A stretch of 64,000 bases of DNA from Microcebus murinus (Eukaryota > Chordata > Mammalia > Primates > Cheirogaleidae). Below are positions 37,721 through 53,689 of this stretch, piece by piece. The notes under the pieces were generated by a model. The model did not search any database. It was not told the DNA's origin and saw only the letters and a list, made by a program, of their open reading frames with translations. The stretch covers positions 74,801,001 to 74,865,000 of the forward strand of contig NC_134109.1 of assembly GCF_040939455.1 (NCBI RefSeq), written 5' to 3'. The stretch's first letter is position 1, and each line of letters begins with the position of its first letter. Position numbers and translations under genes: made by a program.

Positions 37721-38414
37721 GTAAAGTGAATATTGTCATTGTCCCTTCCCCTTGTTCCATCGGGACTTCACAGCCTTCACTTCACTCAATAAAAGATTCC
37801 CAGATTTCAAAGAAATGAAGAGGTTGAAGATCTTTATCCTGCAACTTAGTCACTGATTAGGCAGAAGTATCTGGCTCCTGCTTGCTCACACTCGTTCTGA
37901 ACATGCTCAATGGTCTTGATCTGTTTAGGGGGTATTTGCAATGGGACGCGGCTGGGCCCAGCTGTCAGCCAGCCTCTGAATTTCATGCACAGTCCTCAGG
38001 AAGACAACTGAAGAGTCCAAAGATTGAGAAGTTAAGCCAATTTATTTAAAATAATCTTTGACGTTCTCCTTATCAATGTATGTGTGTTTCTGGCAAAGTT
38101 ACAAGAACAACTGGAACATATGCTACAACAATTTTCAGTGTCATCCATAGCAACTAATCTTAGAGAATTGCCTTATTCTATCCCATTTTTTGCTTATATG
38201 GCATTAAACCTACTTTTCAGATATGAAATATATTGATGATTCTGTCCCAAAACATAAAATGAAAATTTGATATTAGAATTCCCAGCTAAATGTCACACTA
38301 ATTCATCTGGGTGAATCTTATGATACTATAATATTTACAATGCTCAGGATGTCAAAGCAAATACCTGCCCCATCCCATGCCTAGCCCAGAAAGAAATAAG
38401 AGAGACTTTTGTAG

Positions 38415-38593
38415 GTTGCAAGTCCTGGTCTGGTTTATTTATAAAGCAATAAATATTAGAAGCACAGACAAATTGCACGTGTGTAAACAAACTGTACAAT
38501 GATTGATGAGAGATGAGGGAGGGTGGTTAGGAAGACTCCGAGAAGCGTAATGCTGTCATCCTGAATGTAAGGTAGACTAGGAGAGAAGGCATC
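38415..38593 (-). terminator. ACTC1: ACTC1 3' UTR and polyadenylation signal
   Basis: Following the TAA stop, the minus strand carries AATAAA at 38434-38439 within a TTTATAAATAAACC context. The cleavage site is expected 10-25 bp further, near 38410-38425, and this end is approximate. Confidence 0.88.
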
Positions 38594-43101
<4,508 letters not shown>

Positions 43102-43668
43102 CTGCAGGTTGAGGAGGGGAGGGCGGCCCTGCTCAGCTACCTCTGGAGCTGACCTTGTCTGCACTCGGAGGAGGGGGCAGAGCAAAGGGGAATAGGGGCT
43201 TTGGGGGAGGAGGGGAAATGCCTGCCACCTCCTCTCCCCTTCCCACCTGGCATAAAAGCGCGGGAAGAAGCCGGGAAGGAGTCAGGAGAGGCGCACAGAG
43301 AAGGGGAGAGGAACCCAGCCAGGAGTCTCACCTTCTGCCCCAGGTGCAAGAAGGGACCATACTGGCGATCCAGGAAACCCAAGCCCTTAGAGGTCCTCCC
43401 CAGCCCTTTAACTTTTCGTCTTTTCACGAACTATGCACACCCCGGTGCCTGTGCCCCAGACGGAGGGGAAAGCTCACGGGAACCGGGCTCCAAGCGCCCC
43501 TTGGCGGGGCCACAAAACTCCTCTTCTGCGCGCCCTCCTCCTCTGAGGCCCAACCCCCGGGCCAAGACAAGTTAGAACCAAATCACAAAGTTTGGGCTTT
43601 AAAAAAAAGTGACTGGAGCGGCAGGGAGGAGCGGGCCGGGCAGGGCAGGCGGGGCGGGCGAGACTCAC

Positions 43669-43704
43669 CGTCCGCGGGCGGCTCGGCTAGGCGGCTGCGG
43701 CGCT
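43669..43704 (-). other. ACTC1: ACTC1 exon 1 (non-coding 5' UTR), approximate start
   Basis: The exon ends at a GTGAGT donor (43663-43668). Its start is set about 30 bp downstream of the TATA box at 43729-43734, so the 5' boundary is approximate. It is GC-rich and contains no ATG. Confidence 0.8.
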
Positions 43705-43728
43705 GGGCGACGGCGCGGGCAGCGCCTC

Positions 43729-43734
43729 TTTATA
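43729..43734 (-). promoter_or_regulatory. ACTC1: ACTC1 TATA box
   Basis: TATAAA on the minus strand in a GC-rich context (CTATAAAGAGG), about 60 bp upstream of the exon 1 donor. It is the expected core promoter element of a muscle actin gene. Confidence 0.93.
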
Positions 43735-43762
43735 GCGCGCTGATGGACGGGGTCAGTTGGAG

Positions 43763-43812
43763 CAGCTGGGGGCAGGGGTGGGGGGCCCGGTCTGCCACCT
43801 TGCCTTATTTGG
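43763..43812 (-). promoter_or_regulatory. ACTC1: ACTC1 proximal muscle promoter: E-box, GC box, CArG box
   Basis: The E-box CAGCTG (43763-43768, about -60), a C-rich Sp1-like tract (CCCCCACCCC, about 43776-43785) and a perfect CArG box CCAAATAAGG (43803-43812, about -100 to -109) lie in the order known for the human cardiac actin promoter. There, SRF, Sp1 and a MyoD-family protein act together. Positions and motifs are seen; the mechanism is from the established literature on this promoter. Confidence 0.93.
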
Positions 43813-43842
43813 TCGCCTTCGCACCAACTAGGACCGCTGAGG

Positions 43843-43937
43843 CCATTCATGGAGCCAGGGGCAGGGGAGAGGATCAACCGGGCCCCCAGACCATGTAAGG
43901 AAGGGGAGGGGGCAGCCACGGGGATGTCCAAATAGGG
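43843..43937 (-). promoter_or_regulatory. ACTC1: Upstream CArG-like elements of ACTC1
   Basis: CCATTCATGG (43843-43852) and CCAAATAGGG (43928-43937) each differ from CC(A/T)6GG at one position. Multiple weaker CArG elements upstream of the proximal one are a known feature of cardiac actin promoters. Confidence 0.6.
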
Positions 43938-45399
43938 AGCTAGGGAGGGGCCGGCGGTGAAGGGTAGGGGGCAGGGGAAGACTAGGTGACGCCAACCCAC
44001 CCCCTTCCCCTTCCTGGGGTGGGGGTGCTCCCTGGATGTGCTGTGGATTCGTTCCTCCGCACCCCACCGACCTAAGGGACAATAAGCCACTTGCGAGTGG
44101 GAAGGCTTGGCGCCCTGCCCTCTGCTGAGGGGTCCTGACAGCTGGGCCAGGGCAGCAGGGGAGCAACAGCAGCTTCTCATCTTCCAGGGCTGGGAGCTGG
44201 AGGAGCAGAGCCCTGGCAGCTCTCGTGGGCACAAAGGACACCACAGCAGCACATTTGAGTGCCTGGCAAAGGGGCACCTGGGACAGGGCACCCTTCTGGT
44301 CTATTCCCCACCAGCCTGGTGGCTTTATTCAGGGTGCTGGGATGAATCAAGGCCATCTGGGGTCCCAGCTAATGCATGGGTCTGGGTCTGGCCAGGGAGG
44401 AGGCTGGCAAGGGTTGCCGTGAGAGCTTGGCCAAGTCTTGCTGGAGAAGGGACCAGGTGCACCCCGGCCCAGATGTCAGGTAGCCCTCATCCATGTGGGG
44501 GGATTTCTCTCACACTCGGACTTTGATCTTTAAGCCTGAAGAGGATCTCCCACTGCCAATGCGAATGAAGGAACCCATGATAAAAGCAGCTTGCCCACTG
44601 GCTGGTGGAGAGATGAACGTCCTTAAACTGGGGCCAAGGCCTTCATTTCAGGCGGAGACAAGACTAAAAAGGCAGATACTCTTGTCTAGAAGATAAGAGC
44701 AATTTAAGCCACATAAACGCATCAGCCCTCCAAACTCAGCGCAGTGTTTGGACAAGCAGGATGGTTGTCCCGAGAATGAGCTAGAAATGCAGTGTCACCC
44801 TAATCTGCTTCTCAGCAAGATCCCCCTGGGTTGACATGTACATTTAAGTGTCAGAAGCACTGGTATAAATGACTGATGTCATCTCCTTCATGGAAAACAT
44901 ATTTTGCAGGATCTTTAGACATTTGAGAAGGAAAAAGAAAGTTGACATAAAATGAGAGTGGGAAGAAAGAGGGAGACATAAGGACACAGATCACTATATT
45001 GCCCTGGGCTGCCCTGTATTCTCAGTCCCTGACTGGCACTTTGATTTTTAATGCTTGTGTTTTTATCTCCAGTTCACACCAGTTAAAAATAGAAGACTGG
45101 GCACAGGCATCCCTCTCTAGAGTGGTCTTGGATTGATATGCTAAGGAGGCCTGCTGATTAGATATGTGTCTGGACTGGGGAATGCTGGGCCCTCCCCTCT
45201 GCGCTCCCCAACCATGTTTGGGTTGGACTGGAGAGGAGACTGCGGGGGCAACTGGGGGATGCAGCCAGGTGAGAGGCCCCGCTGGGATCATGCCCTGCCC
45301 CACAGCAAGCATCTTACAGTGAAAATGCCTGTTGACAGGATGCAAAGAGTAGCACTGCCTTGGCTCATGCGGGATGCAGAAGAACCAAGGAAAAGGAGA
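43938..45399. other. ACTC1 5' flank, GC-rich to unique
   Basis: No gene is supported. Long frames on both strands at 43155-44526 come from GC-rich promoter sequence. A short hAT-Charlie-like fragment (AGATCCCCCTGGGTTGAC ... AGTGTCAGAAGCACTGG) lies near 44779-44870. Confidence 0.5.
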
Positions 45400-45600
45400 T
45401 ATGGGACTGGTGTCAGAGCCAGACAGCCCTGAGTTCAAATCCTGCCTCTATCACTTATTACTTACCAACTCTGTTTTGTTTAGGCAAGATAACTTTCCTG
45501 AGCCCCAATTTTCCCCTCTGAAAAGAGGCAAAATAACTCTTTTCTTGCAGGGGTTATTGAGTATTGTAATAATTAGAGGCAAATGATATGTCACATAGAA
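45400..45600 (+). repeat. MIR element
   Basis: CCCTGAGTTCAAATCCTGCC, ATCACTTATTACTTACCAAC, CCTGAGCCCCAATTTTCCCC and GGGGTTATTGAGTATTG are in full MIR order. Confidence 0.88.
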
Positions 45601-45689
45601 GATACGAAGCAAATTGTACTATTACAATTCAGTAATAATGATACTTCTGGAGGCAGTAGTAGCTCTCTGTTTTTTGAAGAATGGGGTCA

Positions 45690-45910
45690 ATTTCATCCAT
45701 TCATTGTTTCAGCAAATATTTATAGGACAAGAACTGTGTTAGTCACAGGGATTCAGAGCCGGACTCATCCTCCATGGCAATTGCTGAAAAGTCAGAGACA
45801 GTTATGGTATTTGTAGGGAAGAAAAACGAGGTACCACTGGGACCGTCACCGAAAGGGGAAAGGAGTCTCAAAGTCGGTTCAGAGAAGGCCTTCCTGAGGA
45901 AGTGTCATTT
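45690..45910 (-). repeat. L2-like fragment, antisense
   Basis: CATTCATTGTTTCAGCAAAT, TCACAGGGATTCAGAGCC and AAGGCCTTCCTGAGGAAGTG are the reverse complement of an L2 3' end. Confidence 0.6.
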
Positions 45911-46209
45911 AATTGTTTCTAAAGCAGAGCAGAACTGATGTTCATGAACGTTTGTATGAAAGCAAGACAGTTTCTACGTGGGAATGGCTGATGAGAGATT
46001 CCCACATTCACTGCCACAGGTGCAAAAGCTCCCAGGACCTGAACCCCATGATTACTGACCTGAGCCCTGTGCAAATACTTGCAGGGCTCAGGAGCCCAAT
46101 TCCAGCCCACTGACCTCAGGATCATGGGCTTTAGTGGGGCGTGGGTAGGCCAGTGGAGGGCGACACCAGTTTTGTGAAACAAATATGTTTTTTATTCCAT
46201 TCAGTATTG

Positions 46210-46545
<336 letters not shown>

Positions 46546-46839
46546 CAGTATTGTTTTTTAACAAAGTATATTTTCATACATGTTATGTTTATAGTAAGAA
46601 AGAACACTTTTTTCTTTAAAATTTAAGATATTTACTATTTGTATTACTGCTTGATTCCCACATTTTAAAAACTTTGAGCCTTATTATATATATTTTAAAA
46701 TATAAGTCAATGATTAAATAAGATTTCATGACTGATATCTATTTAACAAAACTTTTCAGTGATCCATTTAGTTTAAAGATTGAGATTGGCTTTTTATGTG
46801 TATTTACTTCAGCATATAAAAATGACTTATCCTCTCTGT

Positions 46840-46975
46840 GGGTGCATTCTAGATAATTTTTTAAAAGTTGTGGTAAAATGTACATAACATCAAAGTTACT
46901 ATAGTAACCATGTAAAAGTTCCATCATGTTAAGTAAATTCACCTTGTTTTGCAATCAGTATCCCAATGGTTTTTT
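46840..46975. repeat. Old L1-related fragment
   Basis: AAAAGTTGTGGTAAAATGTAC and TAAGTAAATTCACCTTG resemble a common L1M-derived repeat. Family and strand are uncertain. Confidence 0.4.
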
Positions 46976-47673
46976 TAACACTAATTGTGACTAAATTGAC
47001 TTACAAACATAGGAATGGCTTGCGCCCTACAGTTTGAGAAAGACTGGCTTTTCTAGCCAGTGAGGTGGGACACCATAGAGCCTGTTCTGGCTGAGGTCGC
47101 ATAGGTGAGCAAAAGGTAGAGTGAGCATGGCACCCCAGGCACCTGCCTTTAGGCCATGTTCCTATCACTCAAAATATCTTCCCATCTCCTTGGACTGCTC
47201 TAACTCACAAAGTGAGGCTAGAACCGCCTGCAGCCAGATTACTTGGGCTGTCCACACACATTCAAACTCCCAGGCTCCACCCTGGAAGATGGAGTCTGCA
47301 TTTTAAATGAGCCCTCACCCTCTTCCCCAGGTAAGTTCCTCCCCAGCAGCACTGCCTGGCTGGCCTTTCTGAAGCCGGTGGAGCTTTGCTGGATGTCGCC
47401 CAAGCTGCCAGTGCTGGCCGGAGTCCAGCTTGGCTGACCTTGCGTACCCCCGTGGGACAGCAAAGCTGGGGCTGGTCCCCAGGGCCCTCGAGGGCCAGCC
47501 AGGCCCTCCTCAGCACGGACAGGCCATGAGGGAGACGTGCAGGGCAAGCTGAAGGAACAGAAGGTGGGACGGTTCTGCTGCCCTTGCCTCGGGGGAAGCC
47601 TGTTTCATCTACCATCTGCTGGGATCTGGAAGGGAGCGGCCCAGCCTCCTCCCCAGCACTGGGGGATTAGCAG

Positions 47674-47752
47674 TCACTTATCTCAGCTGTTCCTCTATTC
47701 TGAGGTGTCGCAGTATTTACAGAGAAGCCAGAAACAGCTGAGCCACACTTAA
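47674..47752. promoter_or_regulatory. Candidate cardiac enhancer motif cluster, about 4 kb upstream of ACTC1
   Basis: Within 80 bp lie a CACTTA NKX half-site (47675), a GATA site TTATCT (47678-47683) and an adjoining E-box CAGCTG (47684-47689). A T-box-like AGGTGTCG (47703-47710), a second CAGCTG (47735-47740) and a full NKX2-5-type CACTTAA (47746-47752) follow. NKX2-5, GATA4 and TBX5 are known to co-occupy cardiac actin regulatory DNA. That this cluster is active is inference. Confidence 0.45.
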
Positions 47753-50700
47753 TTCCTCCCCGTGAGCCCTCCCCGTCCCCTCCTGTCCCTCTTGCATTCC
47801 ATGTGCTAGGAGGCAGGGAGAGGCTCTTTCTAGATCAGACCAGGAGTTGGGGAGCCGGCCTTCCTAAACATTTCTATTTTCTTTCCCTACACATTTGTTC
47901 ACCCCCACTGCCCTCTGGCTGGAGCTGGGTTTCAGTTTTCATTAAAAAAAAAGCAAGTGACATGACTGTGAGGTTTGCAGGCCCCACACATCCTGGTGCT
48001 CAGAATCCAATACCGAGGCACGGCTAATCTTCTCCGCACATTGCCCCATGTTTTACACGCAGCCACCAAAGAGATTAACCCGGGGGAGGGTATTTTGGCC
48101 GCTAATGGATTCTGTTCTTGGCAGATTCCAGCAGTCACCGTCTTCTGACATGATAGGACCAACTGTAATGAACCATTTAGTAAGATTCAGAGGGCAGGAG
48201 AAAGGGGGACAAGGCAAGGAGAAAGGGGGGACATAGAAGGGACATTCTTCTGGATCCTGTAATCCATGGCCTTAATTATCTAAAGGCCACATTTGTACTT
48301 TCTTCTATCCTAGTATAAGTCAGAGAAATCAGAAATGATTTATAGGTAGCCTTTTAATTCCTTAAAAGGATTTGTCCTTCAGGAATGAAGCACTCCTGCT
48401 CACAGGCTTCTGCTTGGAAGGTATTCCTCTTAGCTCACATTTGGCTTGCTCCCCATATGGGCAGGGAGTCTATTTATGGAGTTGCAGTTTTTCAAGTGTT
48501 ACCTGGAGCAAGTCCTCCTTTCCTGGAGAGTGCAAACATGGCAATGTCCGATAAGACTGACCTGCCCGCAGAAGGGCTAGAGGGCCTGAGAGGAGGTCAG
48601 AGCTGTGAGCTCAGAGACTCCTGAAGGCCACTTTCACGCACCTGCATGATGGGGAACTCACTCTTCCCCATCAAAGACCAGGCACTAACCTGACACATGA
48701 CTACAGTAACAAGAATGCCAACTGTTGACATGTATTGCCAATTTCCTAGGGCTGGCACTACCCTGAGGCTGACTTTGTGTGTATGGTCAACATGGTCAAC
48801 TTCTAGATGAAGCTGGACAGACTGCCAGATGCAGTACCCATTTTTACTGAGCTGTTCTTCGATGTGATGTCAACAGCCTATATCAAGGGGCTGTGTAAGA
48901 AATAGGTCACTGCCTCTATTGTAAGGATGTTGTCATGGATGTTCATCGTAGGACACGATCTTCTTTATGAGCCTCCTGGGAGAATTTCCTGTCTGATCCT
49001 AATACCAAAAACAGTAGCATTTCCACCAACCAACTAGTTTGTTTTGATTCTGTGGGCTCTGAATCTAGTGAGCAACCAGGTTTCACTTTTGGTGGTGGCT
49101 AAGAAAAATCTTAGAAAACCACATATATGGCCCAATTGTTAATGTGATGACAGGTCATTGTGATCTATTTTACCTACCCATCTCTATTTTTCATTTTTCC
49201 TTTTCTTCCATTTTTAGCTTTCACTTTTCTGTCTATCTTTATAAGCTTCCATAAATCTTTTGTGGGACAAAACAAACGACGAATGGATAGGTAAGTAATA
49301 AACTTAAGGGAACCATGAAGAGAACATTGAAATTGGAATTGAGGGTGATCATTTTACAAGTAGCCAAGAGTCTGTGATGACTTGCATATATGTCAATAGT
49401 TTCTTCCATCCCAATGAAAGCATGTATTGCCTAATGAAAACATACATTGCCTATAGAGTATAATGTCATTTTGATTTTACTCTTAACATGATAAGTATAA
49501 CTGGCAATCTAAAATAATATTTTCCCTATTATAAAAATAATAATGTGCTTATTATGGTGGTAAACTAGAAAACACAAAACAGAAAAATACAAAGAGAACA
49601 ACATGATGTCTGGGTCCATTTATAAAGCTATGTGTTATAACCTCCCTAAAATAAAACTAAATGGGACATAAAATTCATAAAGGCCTCGGCTTCAATATCT
49701 ACTTATAGCTGCTGGGCTGAGAAAAGACAAACAGCCTCCTATTCTGGTAGTTTGCAAGAATGTCCATTTGTTCTTCAAAGAGAGACATGCAATGCAAGGG
49801 ATTTGCACTAAAAGCATTTCTTGGTCCTACTGTTATAATCTAAATTATCTCTAGTCAACAGCTGGAACCAAAGAATGTCAAACTGGGAGCAGGCTCTGCC
49901 CTTGGGATTATACCATCCATATATAACTCACTTATATATTTTAGAGGGCGAGTTCTAGTTTCCAACTCAGCTGTTGACTGGTTCCAAGTTACAGTCTAAA
50001 AACTGGTCTATCACAAACATAAAACTAAACCACATAAATATATTGCTAGAGGCTTTGTCTTTATGAGAGGAGTCTAAAAGCAGTTGTTTTAGGGAAAAAA
50101 AAATCATCTTTCCAGCTATTTTATGATCAATATTTCCAAACCCTTTTTAGTTAGGACTACAAATAACCAATTCATCTTACCCTCACAGCCTCTAATTTAA
50201 TTTCATAAATTAATAATAATAATAAAGGCTTTGCCTAAAGCCAGTGTTCTGTGTTAATCAAAAAACAGAGATTGTACTTCTAAAATAAAAACAACTGAAA
50301 AGCCTTCTCAAGCCGTTACTTAAGTGTGAATGTTGGCACTGCACAAATAAGTAGGCCTAGGGCTTATTGTATTTCAGAGAGAAGCGCCAGCCTTTGAGGA
50401 CTGAGAAAAGAGTCAGATGTTAAATTATGATGTGGCCTTGAAAAATGATCAGAATGACCTAGAGCATGACCCAAAGGATGGAACCAAGTAAAATACTACA
50501 TCATCAAAGAAATACCTGCCATGATTGGACAGACCCTAAGGTGAGAACACGCTTTTCAGATGAACAAGAAGAGTGCTATCTGTTCAGTTAGCCCTTTTGC
50601 AAATTCTATTTAAAAATGCAATTTCCTAAGGACAGATGCTGGTCACTGTTTAATATCAGAGCACAACATTTATAGCTGCCACAGAAGACTCACACTGGGC

Positions 50701-52777
50701 TCATACCCCAGCCAGTGTGTGTGGCCATCTTTCTGTGTCCCCTGTCTAATAACAAGAGAGTCCAGAGCTCCTGTCCTGAGGGTGCAGAGGGAGAGCTCTG
50801 GAACTTTAAACCAAGCTGATGTCTTAGACTGGCATAATTGGTCATTGCTGGTGTCCACTCAAGGATCACATCACCAAGCTGTGGACTCAAGGGATGTGTG
50901 GAGATGAAGAGGGAGGGATGAGGACAGGGAGAGGGTGATGGCAGAGTGACCTCCAACCCTCTCCACCCTTCCCACTCCTTCTGAATGGAAAATTGAAAAT
51001 GCTGAACCAGAAGAACAGACAGATGCTGGCACAAGGGGCTGAAGCTTTGCTTTCATAGCTTGCAGCGGAAAACTACACACTGTGCTCACTTTGTCCAACT
51101 CAGGAGTATGGGCCCCGAAAATGGTAACAGAAAAGGCAAAACTGTTCCCATGAGAAAGAAGGCTTTATGCATTAGAACAGCTTCAATGTTCTAGTTCCTT
51201 CTGAAAGTGTATACACCTCAGGCCTAAATATCAAAGCCTAAAATATTATTCCATAATTTTTATCTTTATGCAGTGAGATTTTTCTTGGACCCATCTGGAA
51301 ACTAACCTTTATTTTGACCACATGTGAAAGGTTAAATCTGCCAACTTTCTCACCTGGAATATGTTTGTATGAATCTGAGAGAATCAGTCATGAGTGAAAC
51401 ATTTACTGCTTCTATTTCCTGTATTTCATCACGATGTCACAAGGACAGATCAGGTACATCTTTGAAGAACATCTGATTCAGTCACAATCACGTAGACAGG
51501 GTTTTAAAAAACCTTAAGGCTGGTATTGGGCAGCAGCTAAGAATGAACAGATGTTCTTTGTTCTCTCAGATGTTTGTAGGTACAATCACCACACTAAGAC
51601 TGTGAAATGAATATAGCTTTACAAAGAAAGGTGGTATGTTAGGAACATATAATACTCTATTGTTAGAGCATGTGTCATTTCCAATGAAGTATCTTTTACC
51701 CCTGTGGTCTCTCTGAACATTATTCTCAGTCTCAACAAGAAGACATCCAGTACTCAGTGACTGATTTTAAACAATGGGCTTCAAATAACTTCTTTGGGAG
51801 TGTCAAGGCTTGTTTTCACTTACGCAGATACAAACAGGTCCTGAGTCTCTCATTTTGCAAACAACTTAGTAAACTATTTCAGATGAATAAACTCTTTGAT
51901 TTGAAAAATCATCCTTTCTAACTAAATAGAACCAAAATAGTGATGCTTATTGTGCAAATGTAGATATGAACAAGAAGAAAAATCCAATTTTGTGGCTAAA
52001 TGGTGTTCCCTTGAAATCAAGATGTGGTTTATTGGATCTCCTCACTCAGTCAACATTTACTGAATACCTTCTCTGAGCAAGACATTGCACCAGGCACAGT
52101 GGAGAGTATTAGAATGAATGAGACAGTGCATGTATGGCAAGAGAATTTTTCCCTATATTAGATAGTACACAGACTCAACTATCCACCACAAAAATCTGTG
52201 CTAAGTAGCATAAAAGAGGAATTAAACAAAGGCTAAGGGGTTGGGGAAAAGGAGCAAGTCCTTCTCATTGGGCACCAAGGCAGGGTTTCATTGTCTAGAT
52301 TTTGAGCTGAGCCCATAGGATTCATTGATTAATAGGTTTCTTCCCACCCCAACCCTCACCAATTTGGCATAATTTTGCAAATGAGTTAGAGAAGGAGACA
52401 AGACTGCTAAAGCCCCAGGAGGCTTCAAGGAGAAGAAAATACTGAGTTCATTCAATGTTTGGTTAAAAAAAAAAAAAAAGGAAATAAAATACTGGGAAAA
52501 ATAATTAGTTAATAAGCTTTAGCATATTGTGCTGTATGTATGAAATTATTTTCTATCCAAATTATGTTCTTATGAGGAAAATCAAAACAGACATGTTGTT
52601 CCCTCTTAGAATAACTACAGTTTGTTCAGCAGATACTCACTGAATGCCCACTATGTGCTACCGACTGTCCTTCTGTACTTGACAATGATGTCAAGGTTCC
52701 ATGTAAAGTGAGAAATAAGCACATTACTGAAGGTGCCACTGAAAGAGTCTTTTCAAATGAAATGTATGTAAAACCAT

Positions 52778-52828
52778 GTGTGTGCACATACATGTGTGCA
52801 CATGCATGTGTGTGTGTGTGTATGTGTT
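52778..52828 (+). repeat. TG-rich microsatellite-like tract
   Basis: Imperfect alternation of TGTG, ACATACATG and TGCACATGCATG runs into a short pure TG tract and TATGTG. It is a degenerate dinucleotide repeat. Confidence 0.75.
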
Positions 52829-53689
52829 AAAGAGTAGCCATACCTTATTCTTCATGAATTGAAAGCTGGAGCAAACCCCAAGAGAGAGGTCTTCGCCACC
52901 TACCCTAAGTCATTTGCCATGACTGGTTTTGAAAATCTTTAGGGAATGAATGATTTCAAGTTCATCTGTATATAGAAATCTTTGACTGTTAATGGCTATC
53001 TCTAAAATCCAGCCAAACATGCCAAACAAAACTCTTAACAATGGGGAGAGTATTGAAGGTCAAGGGAGGAAGGGATTATTACATTTTCCATTTTATACTT
53101 ATATATTATTTGAATATTATTCCAGAAGCATATATTAATTTTACAAATTTAAGAAAGGAAGAAAAAAATCCAATTTAACATCCTCTTGCTGAAAGGCAAG
53201 CATGTTTTTGTCTTGTTTACTCAATGGAGATTTCTACATAATAACCTCCATATCCTTGAAGAAAGGCATTGCATCTCTGAGTATGGCTTAGAATCTTTTT
53301 CACCAGCACTGCTATTTTAAAAACTAATTGGTTTATAATCTAATTCTGTTCCAAGTTTTTCAGGTGCAATAAAATCTTTTTAGCCAAATTGGTTAGGAAT
53401 TGGGTTTCTAGTTAAGATGAAAACTACCATTGTTCAGAGAATTAAGATCATTTAGATACACCCACACAAAACTACAGAGAAGATCATTTCATTTTCTTTC
53501 ATACTTCCGAAGTTATTTCCAGAATATTCTCATTTTGAAAACTAGTTTTTGTCATATGATATAATGTGCATGACAGAGGTAGAATATTGGGCTAAACTAA
53601 AATTATAACACCCTGAAAATAAAATTTTGTTAATATCAACATAACTATTATCTATTTGTTTCTCTTCAAAATTAAGTATAGATAAAATA

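Larger units (their letters stand above)
46976..53689. other. Repeat-poor ACTC1 upstream region
   Basis: No protein-coding or RNA gene is supported over 6.7 kb. Recognisable repeats are limited to L2-like antisense ends near 52035-52140 and 52620-52690 and a TG-rich tract at 52778-52828. The low repeat density beside a heart gene is consistent with retained regulatory DNA. Confidence 0.5.

Noticed and set aside
43155..44291. 247-codon plus-strand and 208-codon minus-strand frames
   Set aside because: They lie in GC-rich ACTC1 exon 1, intron and promoter sequence and have no family resemblance. GC-rich DNA is poor in stop codons.
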